From: Bin127 sp965203505
GTDB taxonomy: Bacteria > Chloroflexota > Dehalococcoidia > Lucifugimonadales > Lucifugimonadaceae
Assembly (NCBI GenBank): GCA_965203505.1
Contig: OZ241880.1
Span: 3,035,460-3,099,459, forward strand
Direction: 5' to 3'
Length of the DNA: 64,000 nucleotides
How positions within the stretch are numbered: position 1 is the first letter of the stretch; each line of letters begins with the position of its first letter. Shown here in pieces: positions 33,981-42,235 of the stretch. Made by a program: the position numbers and the translations under genes. The notes beneath the pieces are model-generated. The model ran no database searches and had not been told where the DNA came from. It was given only the letters and a program-made list of their open reading frames with translations.

Positions 33981-34334
33981 TTACCGATTCTTTTCGCTGC
34001 CGTCTCGCGCCCTGCGCCGGAACTGCCGGTTGATCGCGTGACCCAGCGGTGACAGCAACCATGTAACGACGTTGAATCCGTTATCGGAATCGCGTGAGCC
34101 CATGCCGCCTCGGCTCCTGACTTTGTCGCGGAAATCCGTCAAAGCGTCACGCGCCGCAACGACGGAATCTAAGAGGTCATCGACCCGGTCCATCGCTACC
34201 TGCAATCGACGCACCACTTTTCGCACGCTGACGAGGATCACCAACAGCGTAACGGTGGCGACAACACAGAGCAGGACAAATGCGATATCCCGCGCGATGG
34301 CGGATACGTCAGTCATTTCGTCCAGGCCGAACAT
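33981..34334 (-). CDS. DUF948-like small membrane protein
   Basis: 117 residues with one membrane helix (IAFVLLCVVATVTLLVILVSV), a coiled-coil segment (VVRRLQVAMDRVDDLLDSVV) and a basic C-terminus. The layout matches DUF948 proteins, which are often found together with YtxH-like genes, as here (39 bases apart). The function is unknown. Confidence 0.75.
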   Translation of the reverse strand: MFGLDEMTDVSAIARDIAFVLLCVVATVTLLVILVSVRKVVRRLQVAMDRVDDLLDSVVAARDALTDFRDKVRSRGGMGSRDSDNGFNVVTWLLSPLGHAINRQFRRRARDGSEKNR

Positions 34335-34438
34335 GAGGTTACCGATTCAAGAGGCGCGATTTGAGGACGATTTCAGATCCCACCGCCGTTTTCCGAAATT
34401 TTACAAAAGCGAAAACACTTCGAAACAGACGTATGCAC

Positions 34439-35263
34439 TCACTCAAACAGGTTCCCGGGTTGACATTTGCGGCAGAAATTCGTGTCCTTTTGTCGGGATT
34501 TCACGGAACTGATGGAGGTACCACAGTTAGGACAGGGGCGGCCGGCCTTGCCGTGAACATTAAGGAATTTGCGTTCTTTACGCGGGTGTTTTTGGCCGAA
34601 AAGCTCCTTCAGAACGCTCACCGCCTCGTGGGGCACCCGATATGTCGAGGCGTGAAGCCGCTCGATCTCATCGGCACTGAATCTTGTTACCTTGCGGAAA
34701 GGATAGATGCCAGCGTCCCAAAGAATCTCGTCGGCATACGCGTTGCCGATACCTGCGACCAACTGACCGCGCGTCAATACTCCTTTGACTTCTCCGCGAA
34801 AACGTTTGAGAGACTCTCGAAACTCCGACAAGGGCGCTGGTTCGTCGAAAACGTCCGGGCCTTGGTCCTCGATGCGTTTAATCTCGCTCACGCGGTCGGA
34901 CGCGACATAATAGATCTGCCCCATTCGCTTGACGTCCGTGTATCTCAGTTGGGAGCCGCCGCTTAAATCCATCGTCAAGATTGTGGACTTCAAAACCCTC
35001 TGTCCGGGGTTCGTTAAGACGGTTTCGCCAGTCAACATCGGGCTGACCACCAACGAGAATCCGCCCGACAGACTGAAAGTCATCAGTTTGCCTTGACGTT
35101 CCAATCGCTCGATCCGACGTCCGCGAATGTGATCGATGAACGACTCATCATTCAAATTCCTCAAAACCAGAGGTCGAAGCACGGCCGTTTCGGTGATCGT
35201 TTCACCTTCTACGCGCGGAGCGAGATACCCCTTCAAAACTTGCAGATCTGGAGCTTCAGGCAC
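34439..35263 (-). CDS. Fpg/Nei family DNA glycosylase
   Basis: 274 residues. The N-terminus MPEAPDLQVLKGYL corresponds to the MPELPEVE of Fpg, with Pro2 as the Schiff-base nucleophile and Glu3 kept. The helix-two-turn-helix is GVLTRGQLVAGIGNAYADEILWDAGIYPF. The C-terminal zinc finger is CPNC-x16-CRKC. These enzymes remove oxidised bases from DNA. The AP-D-L-Q start and the PRKERKFLNVH segment differ from classical MutM, so the lesion preference may be that of an Nei-like branch. Confidence 0.9.
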   Translation of the reverse strand: MPEAPDLQVLKGYLAPRVEGETITETAVLRPLVLRNLNDESFIDHIRGRRIERLERQGKLMTFSLSGGFSLVVSPMLTGETVLTNPGQRVLKSTILTMDLSGGSQLRYTDVKRMGQIYYVASDRVSEIKRIEDQGPDVFDEPAPLSEFRESLKRFRGEVKGVLTRGQLVAGIGNAYADEILWDAGIYPFRKVTRFSADEIERLHASTYRVPHEAVSVLKELFGQKHPRKERKFLNVHGKAGRPCPNCGTSISSVKSRQKDTNFCRKCQPGNLFE

Positions 35264-35328
35264 AGCCCCATTATCTGTTAACCGAATAGGAGAGATCGAC
35301 TACGTAGATGAGCGAGTTGAATTCCGCT

Positions 35329-36675
35329 TCATTGCATACCGCGCATCATGTTCTGAAGCGCGCGTTCGCCGCCAGGACCGCTGATCCGTTTCATCATCTT
35401 CTGCATCTGCCGGTACTGGCCAAGGAGTTGATTTACCTGCGACGGCGAGGTGCCGGAACCATTGGCCACCCGGCGTCGGCGCGAACCGTTGAGGAGCCTC
35501 GGATTGGCGCGCTCCTGCGGAGTCATCGACAAGATGATGGCCTCGACCTGAGACATCCGCCGTTCGTCGACGTTTTGGAGACTTTGGGATCCGCGGAGTG
35601 CGCCGAGCCCTGGGATCATGCCCAAGACTTCTGACAACGGACCCATGCGACGGATCGAACGGAACTGCTCCAACATGTCGTTGAGGTCGAATTCGTTTCG
35701 CAAGAGGCGCTGTTCCAAGCGCTTAGCATCATCCTCATCGATCTGACGCTGAGCCTTTTCGATCAATGTCGTGACGTCGCCCATCCCTAGGATCCGCTGG
35801 GCCATCCGTTCAGGGTGAAATGCCTCGAACTGTTCCGGTCGCTCGCCGACACCGACGAATTTGACGGGTAAGCCGGTTACCGACTTCATAGAGAGGGCCG
35901 CGCCGCCGCGCGCGTCTCCGTCCATCTTGGTGAGCAGCATGCCCGTCAAACCGATCCGCCAGTTGAACTCCGATCCAGAGTTGACGGCATCTTGACCGGT
36001 CATCGCATCCACGACCAAGAATGTCTCGATCGGGTTCAAAGCAGATTTGATTTTCTCCAACTCTGACATCAAATCGTCATCGATCGCCAATCTCCCGGCC
36101 GTGTCGAGGATCAACCAGTGGGTCCGATCACGTTTGGCTCGATCAAACGCGTTTTTGGCCACTTTAAGAGGCGACGACTTCCGAGCGCTCTCGTTGTGCA
36201 CCGGCACGCTTATCTGCTTGCCCAACGTGACCAGTTGCTCGATCGCTGCAGGACGCTGCAAGTCGCAAGCCGCAAGCATTACGTCCTGCTTCCATTCCCG
36301 CCGGATGTGAAGAGCGAGTTTGGCGGCCGCTGTGGTCTTGCCTGCTCCCTGCAAACCCACAAGCATCACGACGCTAGGCGGAGTTTCGCCGCGTTGAAGA
36401 TCTGCGCTGTCGCCCCCGAGTATCTCGACGAGATTATCTTGCACAATCTTGACGACCGTTTGACCCGGCGTCAACGACTTGATGACGTCTTCGCCTTGCG
36501 CCTCTTCGCGGATTTTCGAAACGAAGGAACGAGCGACTTTGAAGTCGACATCGGCCTCCAGGAGTGCCATGCGTACCTGGCGCAAAGCCGCTTCGATTTC
36601 TTTTTCCGACAACCGACCCTTGCCCGTGAGTGTGCCGAGCGCTGAAGTCAATCGTTCTGACAGGGTCTCAAACAT
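35329..36675 (-). CDS. ffh: Signal recognition particle protein Ffh
   Basis: 448 residues, the normal length. The GTPase NG domain has GLQGAGKTTAAAKLA (P-loop), the DTAGR motif, and TKMDGDARGGAALS. The C-terminal Met-rich M domain begins near 330 and holds the RNA-binding helix-turn-helix RRRRVANGSGTSPSQVNQLL and QYRQMQKMMKRI. It directs membrane and secreted proteins to the Sec translocon with 4.5S RNA and FtsY. A gene for neither partner is in the window. Confidence 0.97.
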   Translation of the reverse strand: MFETLSERLTSALGTLTGKGRLSEKEIEAALRQVRMALLEADVDFKVARSFVSKIREEAQGEDVIKSLTPGQTVVKIVQDNLVEILGGDSADLQRGETPPSVVMLVGLQGAGKTTAAAKLALHIRREWKQDVMLAACDLQRPAAIEQLVTLGKQISVPVHNESARKSSPLKVAKNAFDRAKRDRTHWLILDTAGRLAIDDDLMSELEKIKSALNPIETFLVVDAMTGQDAVNSGSEFNWRIGLTGMLLTKMDGDARGGAALSMKSVTGLPVKFVGVGERPEQFEAFHPERMAQRILGMGDVTTLIEKAQRQIDEDDAKRLEQRLLRNEFDLNDMLEQFRSIRRMGPLSEVLGMIPGLGALRGSQSLQNVDERRMSQVEAIILSMTPQERANPRLLNGSRRRRVANGSGTSPSQVNQLLGQYRQMQKMMKRISGPGGERALQNMMRGMQ

Positions 36676-36705
36676 GGAGAGTCAACCAATAATCCAAGCT
36701 GTCAT

Positions 36706-37155
36706 TCAGGTCGCGAAGGGTTCACGCGTAGGAGGCACGGAGGTGGGACTGCGGTCCCAACCGGAAAAGATGTCGCTGGCCAACTGTTGCATCACACGAC
36801 TGATATTCGAGAATGTTGCTATTCCGACAGGCGCGCCGCTCGCATCAACTACGGGAAGCCTCGAGATTCGGCGTTGGGACATGACACCGGCTGCTTCGAC
36901 CACGTCTGTGTCCGGCCTAGCGGTGTGCACCGGGCTGCTCATATAAAGCAGGATCGGACAAGCACTCGGATCTTCACCGGCGCCGACACAGCCGACCGCG
37001 ACGTCCCAACTAGTGATGATCCCTTCCACGACCCCTTTGCGAACTACGACCAAGGAACCCACGTCGTGTGTCCTCATGCGCTTGGCGGCATCGGCCACGC
37101 TCAACTCTGCAGTGATCGTGAGCACTGGAGCGGTCATTATCTCTTCCAAACGCAT
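36706..37155 (-). CDS. CBS domain-pair protein
   Basis: 149 residues forming two CBS domains: IMTAPVLTITAELSVADAAKRM-HDVGSLVVV and PVHTARPDTDVVEAAGVMSQRRISRLPVVDASGAPVG (with segments between). Such stand-alone pairs bind adenosine nucleotides and regulate a partner enzyme or transporter. The first domain has an insertion (GAGEDPSACPILLYM) with a Cys. It lies 30 bases upstream of ffh in the same direction. Confidence 0.88.
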   Translation of the reverse strand: MRLEEIMTAPVLTITAELSVADAAKRMRTHDVGSLVVVRKGVVEGIITSWDVAVGCVGAGEDPSACPILLYMSSPVHTARPDTDVVEAAGVMSQRRISRLPVVDASGAPVGIATFSNISRVMQQLASDIFSGWDRSPTSVPPTREPFAT

Positions 37156-37282
37156 AGCTCTAGGTCATCCACGGCTTGGGAACGTTTATCATGCAACATT
37201 GGGCATCGGGCGTAGAAACTCGAGTTGAAACCGATACCGCGAACAACAATTCTAGACCCTCAACACAAACCGAACCTGTGCC

Positions 37283-37366
37283 ATGCAAATAATCCTGATG
37301 ATTGTGCTCGTGCTGCTGTCTGCGATCGCCATCGGCGTCGCTGTCGCGAACATCGATCCGATCTAG
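37283..37366 (+). CDS. Possible 27-residue membrane peptide
   Basis: An ATG-to-TAG frame encoding a single hydrophobic helix, MQIILMIVLVLLSAIAIGVA followed by VANIDPI. No ribosome site is seen, and the remainder of the 37156-37418 gap holds no other gene. A hydrophobic frame of this length can arise by chance. Confidence 0.25.
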   Translation: MQIILMIVLVLLSAIAIGVAVANIDPI

Positions 37367-37418
37367 TCGAAACCGTGTGCGGCGCATCGCTGACACCGGG
37401 ATGACCGTGACATAGACA

Positions 37419-38192
37419 ATGCCAAAGATCAACGCCAACATTCAGTTCATGTTCAACGAATATGAATTGCTCGACCGCTACGATGCCGCGGCACGCGCAG
37501 GCTTCAATGGCGTGGAGATACAAGCGCCGTACTCCGAGCCGATAGACGCTATTCAAGAGCGGTTGGAGCGCAACAGTCTCAAACACGTGATCATCAATCT
37601 CGCCGTCGCGGACCCCGTCACAGGTTTGAACAACCTGCCGTTGAATCCAGAAATGGTGGGTCTTTACCAAGAGCGCGTGGCTCAAGGCGTTGAGTACGCC
37701 TCTGGGCTCGGTTGTATAGGCGTAAACACGGGCATAGGGCCGGTGCCCGATGACCTGGCCCGCGAAGTCGCTTATCGAACCTACATCGACAATCTGAGGT
37801 ACGCAGCGACCGAACTCGCTAACGTGGGCGTCAAAGCGCTGGTGGAACCTATCAACACTCGAGACCAACCGGGGTTTCTGATCCACAACTCGGCTCAAGG
37901 GATGCGCGCTATCGCCGATGCCACTCATCCGAACGTGTTTTTGCAATACGACTTTTACCACATGCAGATCATGGAAGGTGATCTGATCGAGACTTTCCGT
38001 CGTCTGTTGCCTAGCATCGGACATGTTCAGTTCGCAGACACCCCAGGCCGCAATGAGCCGGGCACTGGCGAGATCAACTATTCAAACGTATTCAAGATGC
38101 TTGATGAAGTCGGATACGAAGGATGGGCGGGGGCGGAATATAGTCCTTCGGGTCGCACCGAGGACTCGTTGGATTGGCTAAACAGTCTTTGA
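37419..38192 (+). CDS. Hydroxypyruvate isomerase-like TIM-barrel protein
   Basis: 257 residues of the sugar-phosphate isomerase/AP endonuclease-like barrel. Metal and active-site residues are visible as Glu in ALVEPIN, Asp/His in LQYDFYHMQIMEGD, His in IGHVQFADTPGRNEPGTGEINY, and Glu in WAGAEYSPSG, as in Hyi. Hyi interconverts hydroxypyruvate and tartronate semialdehyde in glyoxylate use. Together with the hydroxyacid dehydrogenases at 32.5 kb this fits C2/C3 acid metabolism, but otherwise the context is mixed. GTxxGTG-type nicks or fusions are absent. Confidence 0.88.
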   Translation: MPKINANIQFMFNEYELLDRYDAAARAGFNGVEIQAPYSEPIDAIQERLERNSLKHVIINLAVADPVTGLNNLPLNPEMVGLYQERVAQGVEYASGLGCIGVNTGIGPVPDDLAREVAYRTYIDNLRYAATELANVGVKALVEPINTRDQPGFLIHNSAQGMRAIADATHPNVFLQYDFYHMQIMEGDLIETFRRLLPSIGHVQFADTPGRNEPGTGEINYSNVFKMLDEVGYEGWAGAEYSPSGRTEDSLDWLNSL

Positions 38193-38278
38193 GTTGATGC
38201 ACGTTTCAATCTGTTCTCACCGCATTCATCGCGCGGATGCAAACATGGATTTACACTCGCGCAATAACATTTAGCTCT

Positions 38279-39073
38279 ATGTCCGAGCCGATCATCACCT
38301 TCGGTGACGAGGAACTCGTCCTCGAAGCTGAAAACACCAGCGTGTACTACGGATCTTCGTTGGCTGTCGAAGACGTGTCGCTGCAGATCCCGCGCAACGC
38401 GATCGTCTCGTTGATCGGCCCGTCAGGTTGCGGCAAGAGCACTGTGTTGCGTTGTTTCAACCGCATGAACGATCTGATCCCAGGCGCGCGGGTGACGGGA
38501 AGCATCAAGTATCAGGGCGTCAACGTTTACGACGAAGACGTTGATCCGACCGACATACGATTTCGCATCGGAATGGTCTTCCAACGCCCGAACCCTTTTC
38601 CGAAGAGCATCTACGACAATGTCGCTTTCGGACCGCGGGTCAACGGATTGACTGACGACTTGGACGGCGTTGTCGAAGAATCTCTGCGCCGTGCCGCGTT
38701 GTGGGACGAAGTTAAAGACCGCCTTGACGACAGCGGACTGGGGATATCAGGTGGGCAGCAACAAAGACTGTGCATCGCTCGCGCCTTAGCGGTGGACCCA
38801 GATGTGGTGTTGATGGACGAACCTGCTTCGGCGCTTGATCCCATATCCACTCAGGCGATCGAAGATCTGATACGTGAACTATCCGCGGAAGTAACGATCA
38901 TCATCGTTACTCACAACATGCAACAAGCCACTCGCATCTCCGACTACGCGGCTGTGATGATGGTCGGTGAAGATCGCGTCGGGCACCTAATAGAATACGG
39001 CACCAACGAACAGGTCTTCGGCAATCCCGTCGATCGACGCACCGAGGCATACGTGACAGGCCGTATCGGTTAA
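38279..39073 (+). CDS. pstB: Phosphate ABC transporter ATP-binding protein PstB
   Basis: 264 residues. ABC ATPase with Walker A GPSGCGKST, the PstB-specific LRCFNRMNDLIPGA and QRPNPFPKSIYDNVAFGPR, signature LGISGGQQQRLCIARALA, Walker B VVLMDEPASALDP and the switch His in IVTHNMQQA. It powers import of phosphate through PstC/PstA. The pstS, pstC and pstA genes are not next to it, which is unusual. I prefer ATG at 38279 (MSEPIITF); an in-frame ATG at 38237 would add 14 residues. phoU follows 12 bases later. Confidence 0.93.
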   Translation: MSEPIITFGDEELVLEAENTSVYYGSSLAVEDVSLQIPRNAIVSLIGPSGCGKSTVLRCFNRMNDLIPGARVTGSIKYQGVNVYDEDVDPTDIRFRIGMVFQRPNPFPKSIYDNVAFGPRVNGLTDDLDGVVEESLRRAALWDEVKDRLDDSGLGISGGQQQRLCIARALAVDPDVVLMDEPASALDPISTQAIEDLIRELSAEVTIIIVTHNMQQATRISDYAAVMMVGEDRVGHLIEYGTNEQVFGNPVDRRTEAYVTGRIG

Positions 39074-39085
39074 AAGAACTGGGGG

Positions 39086-39787
39086 ATGCTGAGCATGCCC
39101 AACGAACAACTCGACTATCAACTCGCTCACCTAGAAGCCGAAATTGTTTTGCTGGGCGGCCTTGTCGAGGCCGCAATATTCAAATCGGTACGGGCACTCC
39201 GCAATCGCGATTTGGACGTTTCTCGGGATGTCATAACGGAGGATGACCGCATAGACGAACTCGAGACAAAGATCCAGAACGAATGCGTCGAGCAGATCCG
39301 GCGACAGGCACCACTCGCTGCCGATCTGCGAAGAATCGTCGGCATGATGTTCATAGCAAACGAGCTGGAACGGATGGGCGATTACGCCGAAGGAATCGCC
39401 AAGGTCTCCATCAACATGGGTCACGAGGCGCCGTTGAAAGAATTGGAAGACATTCCCAAAATGGCTGATCTGGCTGTTTCGATGATGAAACGCAGCATTG
39501 AAGCCATGACTACTTCTGATCGCGACGAATCGGGTAAGCTGGCGATCGAGATAGAGAACGACGACGATGAAGTTGACCGACTATACGCCAAGGTTCAGGC
39601 CGACATTCTGTCTTTGGTGGAGGAAGACCGACACCGAGCCGTGCGCGGGACGTATCTGCTGTGGGTAGCTCACAACCTCGAACGAGTGGCTGACAGGGCA
39701 ACTAACATCGCCGAGCGGGCGATCTTTATGTCAACTGGCGTGATCGTTGGAGGCAACGCGGAGGCTCAGGCAGCCGTCAGTGGCTGA
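39086..39787 (+). CDS. phoU: Phosphate signalling protein PhoU
   Basis: 233 residues made of two three-helix PhoU repeats, with the metal-binding motifs ANELERMGDYAEGIAK and AHNLERVADRATNIAER (E-R-x-x-D). It links the Pst transporter to a PhoR-type kinase and restrains phosphate uptake. The ATG at 39086 lies right after GGGGG; a second in-frame ATG at 39095 has better spacing. Co-transcribed with pstB. Confidence 0.95.
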   Translation: MLSMPNEQLDYQLAHLEAEIVLLGGLVEAAIFKSVRALRNRDLDVSRDVITEDDRIDELETKIQNECVEQIRRQAPLAADLRRIVGMMFIANELERMGDYAEGIAKVSINMGHEAPLKELEDIPKMADLAVSMMKRSIEAMTTSDRDESGKLAIEIENDDDEVDRLYAKVQADILSLVEEDRHRAVRGTYLLWVAHNLERVADRATNIAERAIFMSTGVIVGGNAEAQAAVSG

Positions 39788-39828
39788 ATCCCCGCGCGTT
39801 GTCGTTTCATCGCGGTAGCTTCGACGCG

Positions 39829-41112
39829 TCAAGACAGTGGGTCTAACATGTCGACCGCGACGGTTGCCCACCCGAAATCGGTGCCGCGCATACCCCGACC
39901 GGACAGTGGCGAATAGAACTCACGAAAATCGCGTGAAGCCATCTCGATCGACTTAACCTCGATTTCAGAAGCGACTTCGTTAAAGCCATGTTTCCTCAAC
40001 CCTCGCGCCAATAACCAATTGAGGTTCAGACAAACGGGGCCCCTCCAAATCGTCGACTCGCCTTCCGGATCAAATGTAGGCTCAGATGCCGCCACGCTGG
40101 GAACAGGGTAAGGGGTCCAAAACTCGTGCTCGTTCAGCAGATGTCGACGGATCACTTCTTCTATCTTCGAACAATCTTGGGTCCCGATGATCAAAGGGAA
40201 CATAGTGCCGATCGCGAGCGTGGATTCTGGAGTGCGACCGGCTCCCCGCAAATAGATCCACCGACCCTCTGACGCGTCCCAACAATTTTCGTTCAGCGCG
40301 TCTGTGGTTCGTTGTCGTTTTTCGTTCGCTGATCGAACGAGAGCGCGTTCATCCAGAGCATCGTGCATCGTCGCGATCGCGTCCCAACCGTCGGCATACA
40401 ACGCGTTCATGAACGGGTCGATCATGATGAACCGATCAAGGCGCATTAGGTGTGCGAAGTCGTGACCTCTTCCCCGGAGGACGTTGTGCCAATCCAGCAA
40501 CCAGTTCTTGAGTAGCAGGCTACGGCGATTCGGGTTACTCAATCCCAACTCGGCATCATACGCGGGAGAGTTGTCGAGACCGCATTCATAAGGTGAAATC
40601 ACGCCAATCAAACCATCAGAATCGGCATCGCGTTCATTATCCAACCACTCGTAGAAGCGCCGTACCCGCGGCAACATCGAGCGCAGATAACCGATGTCAC
40701 GAGATTCCTCCCAGACCCGCAGCAACGCTTGTGCCAAAACCGGCGGTTGGATTATGCCCGAATTGCGTATGCGCCACTCGTTGAGTCGGCTCTGTCCAGC
40801 CAACGCAGCCGCAACCGGCCCCCAGCGGCCCCAATACGTCATGTGCCCCACAAACCCGTTCTCGCGTTGCGGGACCATCAACGTCGCTAATTCGGATTTT
40901 GCCAACTCGACATCTAACGTTGAGAGCGCGATCGCGTGAAAACATGAATCCCAAAACCACTGCCACTCGTAACGCCCAATCGAAGGCATGACGTAGGTGA
41001 AGCGTTGTCGATAGTATGGGTCGAATCCGGTCCGCACGTTTCGGCGCAATTGATCCAGAGCCCGCACGCGCAAGTCTTCTGACTTCATAGTAGTGAGGTT
41101 ATCCAAAGTCAT
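39829..41112 (-). CDS. GH63-like glycosidase (mannosylglycerate hydrolase-like)
   Basis: About 427 residues of an (alpha/alpha)6 barrel. Motifs FWDSCFHAIAL, ISPYECGLDNSPAYD, STIWRGPVCLNLNWLLARGL and FYSPLSGRGMRGTDFGWATVAVDM are those of the GH63/trehalase-like clan, including bacterial mannosyl- or glucosylglycerate hydrolases; the Asp in WDS and a Glu near the C-terminus are likely catalytic. There is no signal peptide, so it acts in the cytosol, probably on a small glycoside or compatible solute. It is divergent from the ROK kinase gene with a 74-base shared promoter region. GTG at 41136 is an alternative start. Confidence 0.82.
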   Translation of the reverse strand: MTLDNLTTMKSEDLRVRALDQLRRNVRTGFDPYYRQRFTYVMPSIGRYEWQWFWDSCFHAIALSTLDVELAKSELATLMVPQRENGFVGHMTYWGRWGPVAAALAGQSRLNEWRIRNSGIIQPPVLAQALLRVWEESRDIGYLRSMLPRVRRFYEWLDNERDADSDGLIGVISPYECGLDNSPAYDAELGLSNPNRRSLLLKNWLLDWHNVLRGRGHDFAHLMRLDRFIMIDPFMNALYADGWDAIATMHDALDERALVRSANEKRQRTTDALNENCWDASEGRWIYLRGAGRTPESTLAIGTMFPLIIGTQDCSKIEEVIRRHLLNEHEFWTPYPVPSVAASEPTFDPEGESTIWRGPVCLNLNWLLARGLRKHGFNEVASEIEVKSIEMASRDFREFYSPLSGRGMRGTDFGWATVAVDMLDPLS

Positions 41113-41186
41113 CGGTTCGGCAGCATCCGGAAGCACTCAGGACCTTGCCGGTGGCACGCACCTGGTGGGTTATTATCATCCGACAA

Positions 41187-42179
41187 ATGATCAGAGCCGA
41201 TAGCAACTCCAATATGACGGCGGCTGCGGACATTGGCGGAACACAGATTCGCGCGGCTCTCGTGTCACGTGAAGGCGAGATTCTGAGCGAAAACCGGGAT
41301 GCCACGATGCCAGAGCGGGGCATTGAAGACGCGGCCGCCAGATTGGCGGAACTCATACATGGAGTTACTTCCGGTGCCGACGCCGTTACCGGGCTGGCCG
41401 TATCGACCGCCGGGCCGATCGACCCGGCGACAGGCACGTATGACCACCCGCCGAACCTCACTGGATGGCATGGTAAGTCGATGAAGCCGGATTTGGAGAG
41501 ACTGACGTCGTTGCCCGTCGCAATCGGCCACGACGCAACACTGGCGGCGCTTGCAGAAACGAAGTTCGGACCGTTCAAGAATGCTCACTCTCTGGTCTAC
41601 GTGACTATTAGCACCGGTATCGGCGGTGGCATCATCGCAAACGGCGAGATGGTCACCGGATCTACGGGCCAGGCGGGCGAATTGGGACACATCACGGTTC
41701 GAACCGATCCTGAGGCTTTGGCGTGCGGTGTAGGTTGCCATGGTTGCTTTGAAGGCAACGCATCAGGACCTAACATCGGACGCATGGCCAGAGCCGCGGC
41801 TAGCAGCGATCCATCCCGAGCGTCGATCCTCATCGATCTGGCGGGAGGAGATATCGACTCTATCGATGCTCGGCTCACTTTCGAAGCCGCCAAAAAGGGC
41901 GACCAAGTCGCTGAGCGCGTGGTTCAACAGGTGATCGAAAATGTGGGACGGGGTCTCGCGAGCATACTGGCCGTCTTGGACCCTCATGGCTTAGTTGTGG
42001 GTGGAGGCGTGGTCCACAGTCTGGAAAACCGGTGGGACGAACTGATCCAAGCCGTCAAAACATACGGATTGCCGAGATACGAAAGCCGAGGAGTACCAGT
42101 CTCGATAACCGAACTCGGCGATGACGTCAGCCTGCTGGGTGCGTCCGTCTTGTCGTTCTCGCGTTTTGGTCAGTGCTAG
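41187..42179 (+). CDS. ROK family sugar kinase
   Basis: About 330 residues. Phosphate loops DIGGTQIRAALV and TISTGIGGGIIANGE, catalytic Asp in IGHDATLAAL and adenosine motif LVVGGGVV define a ROK glucokinase-like enzyme with no DNA-binding domain. The zinc site, normally C-x-C-G-x-x-G-C, reads ACGVGCHGCFEG: the second Cys is Val and an extra Cys appears nearby, so zinc may be held differently. Paired divergently with the glycosidase, it may phosphorylate the hexose that enzyme releases. ATG at 41214 is another possible start. Confidence 0.88.
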   Translation: MIRADSNSNMTAAADIGGTQIRAALVSREGEILSENRDATMPERGIEDAAARLAELIHGVTSGADAVTGLAVSTAGPIDPATGTYDHPPNLTGWHGKSMKPDLERLTSLPVAIGHDATLAALAETKFGPFKNAHSLVYVTISTGIGGGIIANGEMVTGSTGQAGELGHITVRTDPEALACGVGCHGCFEGNASGPNIGRMARAAASSDPSRASILIDLAGGDIDSIDARLTFEAAKKGDQVAERVVQQVIENVGRGLASILAVLDPHGLVVGGGVVHSLENRWDELIQAVKTYGLPRYESRGVPVSITELGDDVSLLGASVLSFSRFGQC

Positions 42180-42235
42180 CCGTGCTGTTGCGAATCTTCT
42201 TGTGGAACAGGTAGGACCCTGCGCGGCAATCCCCT

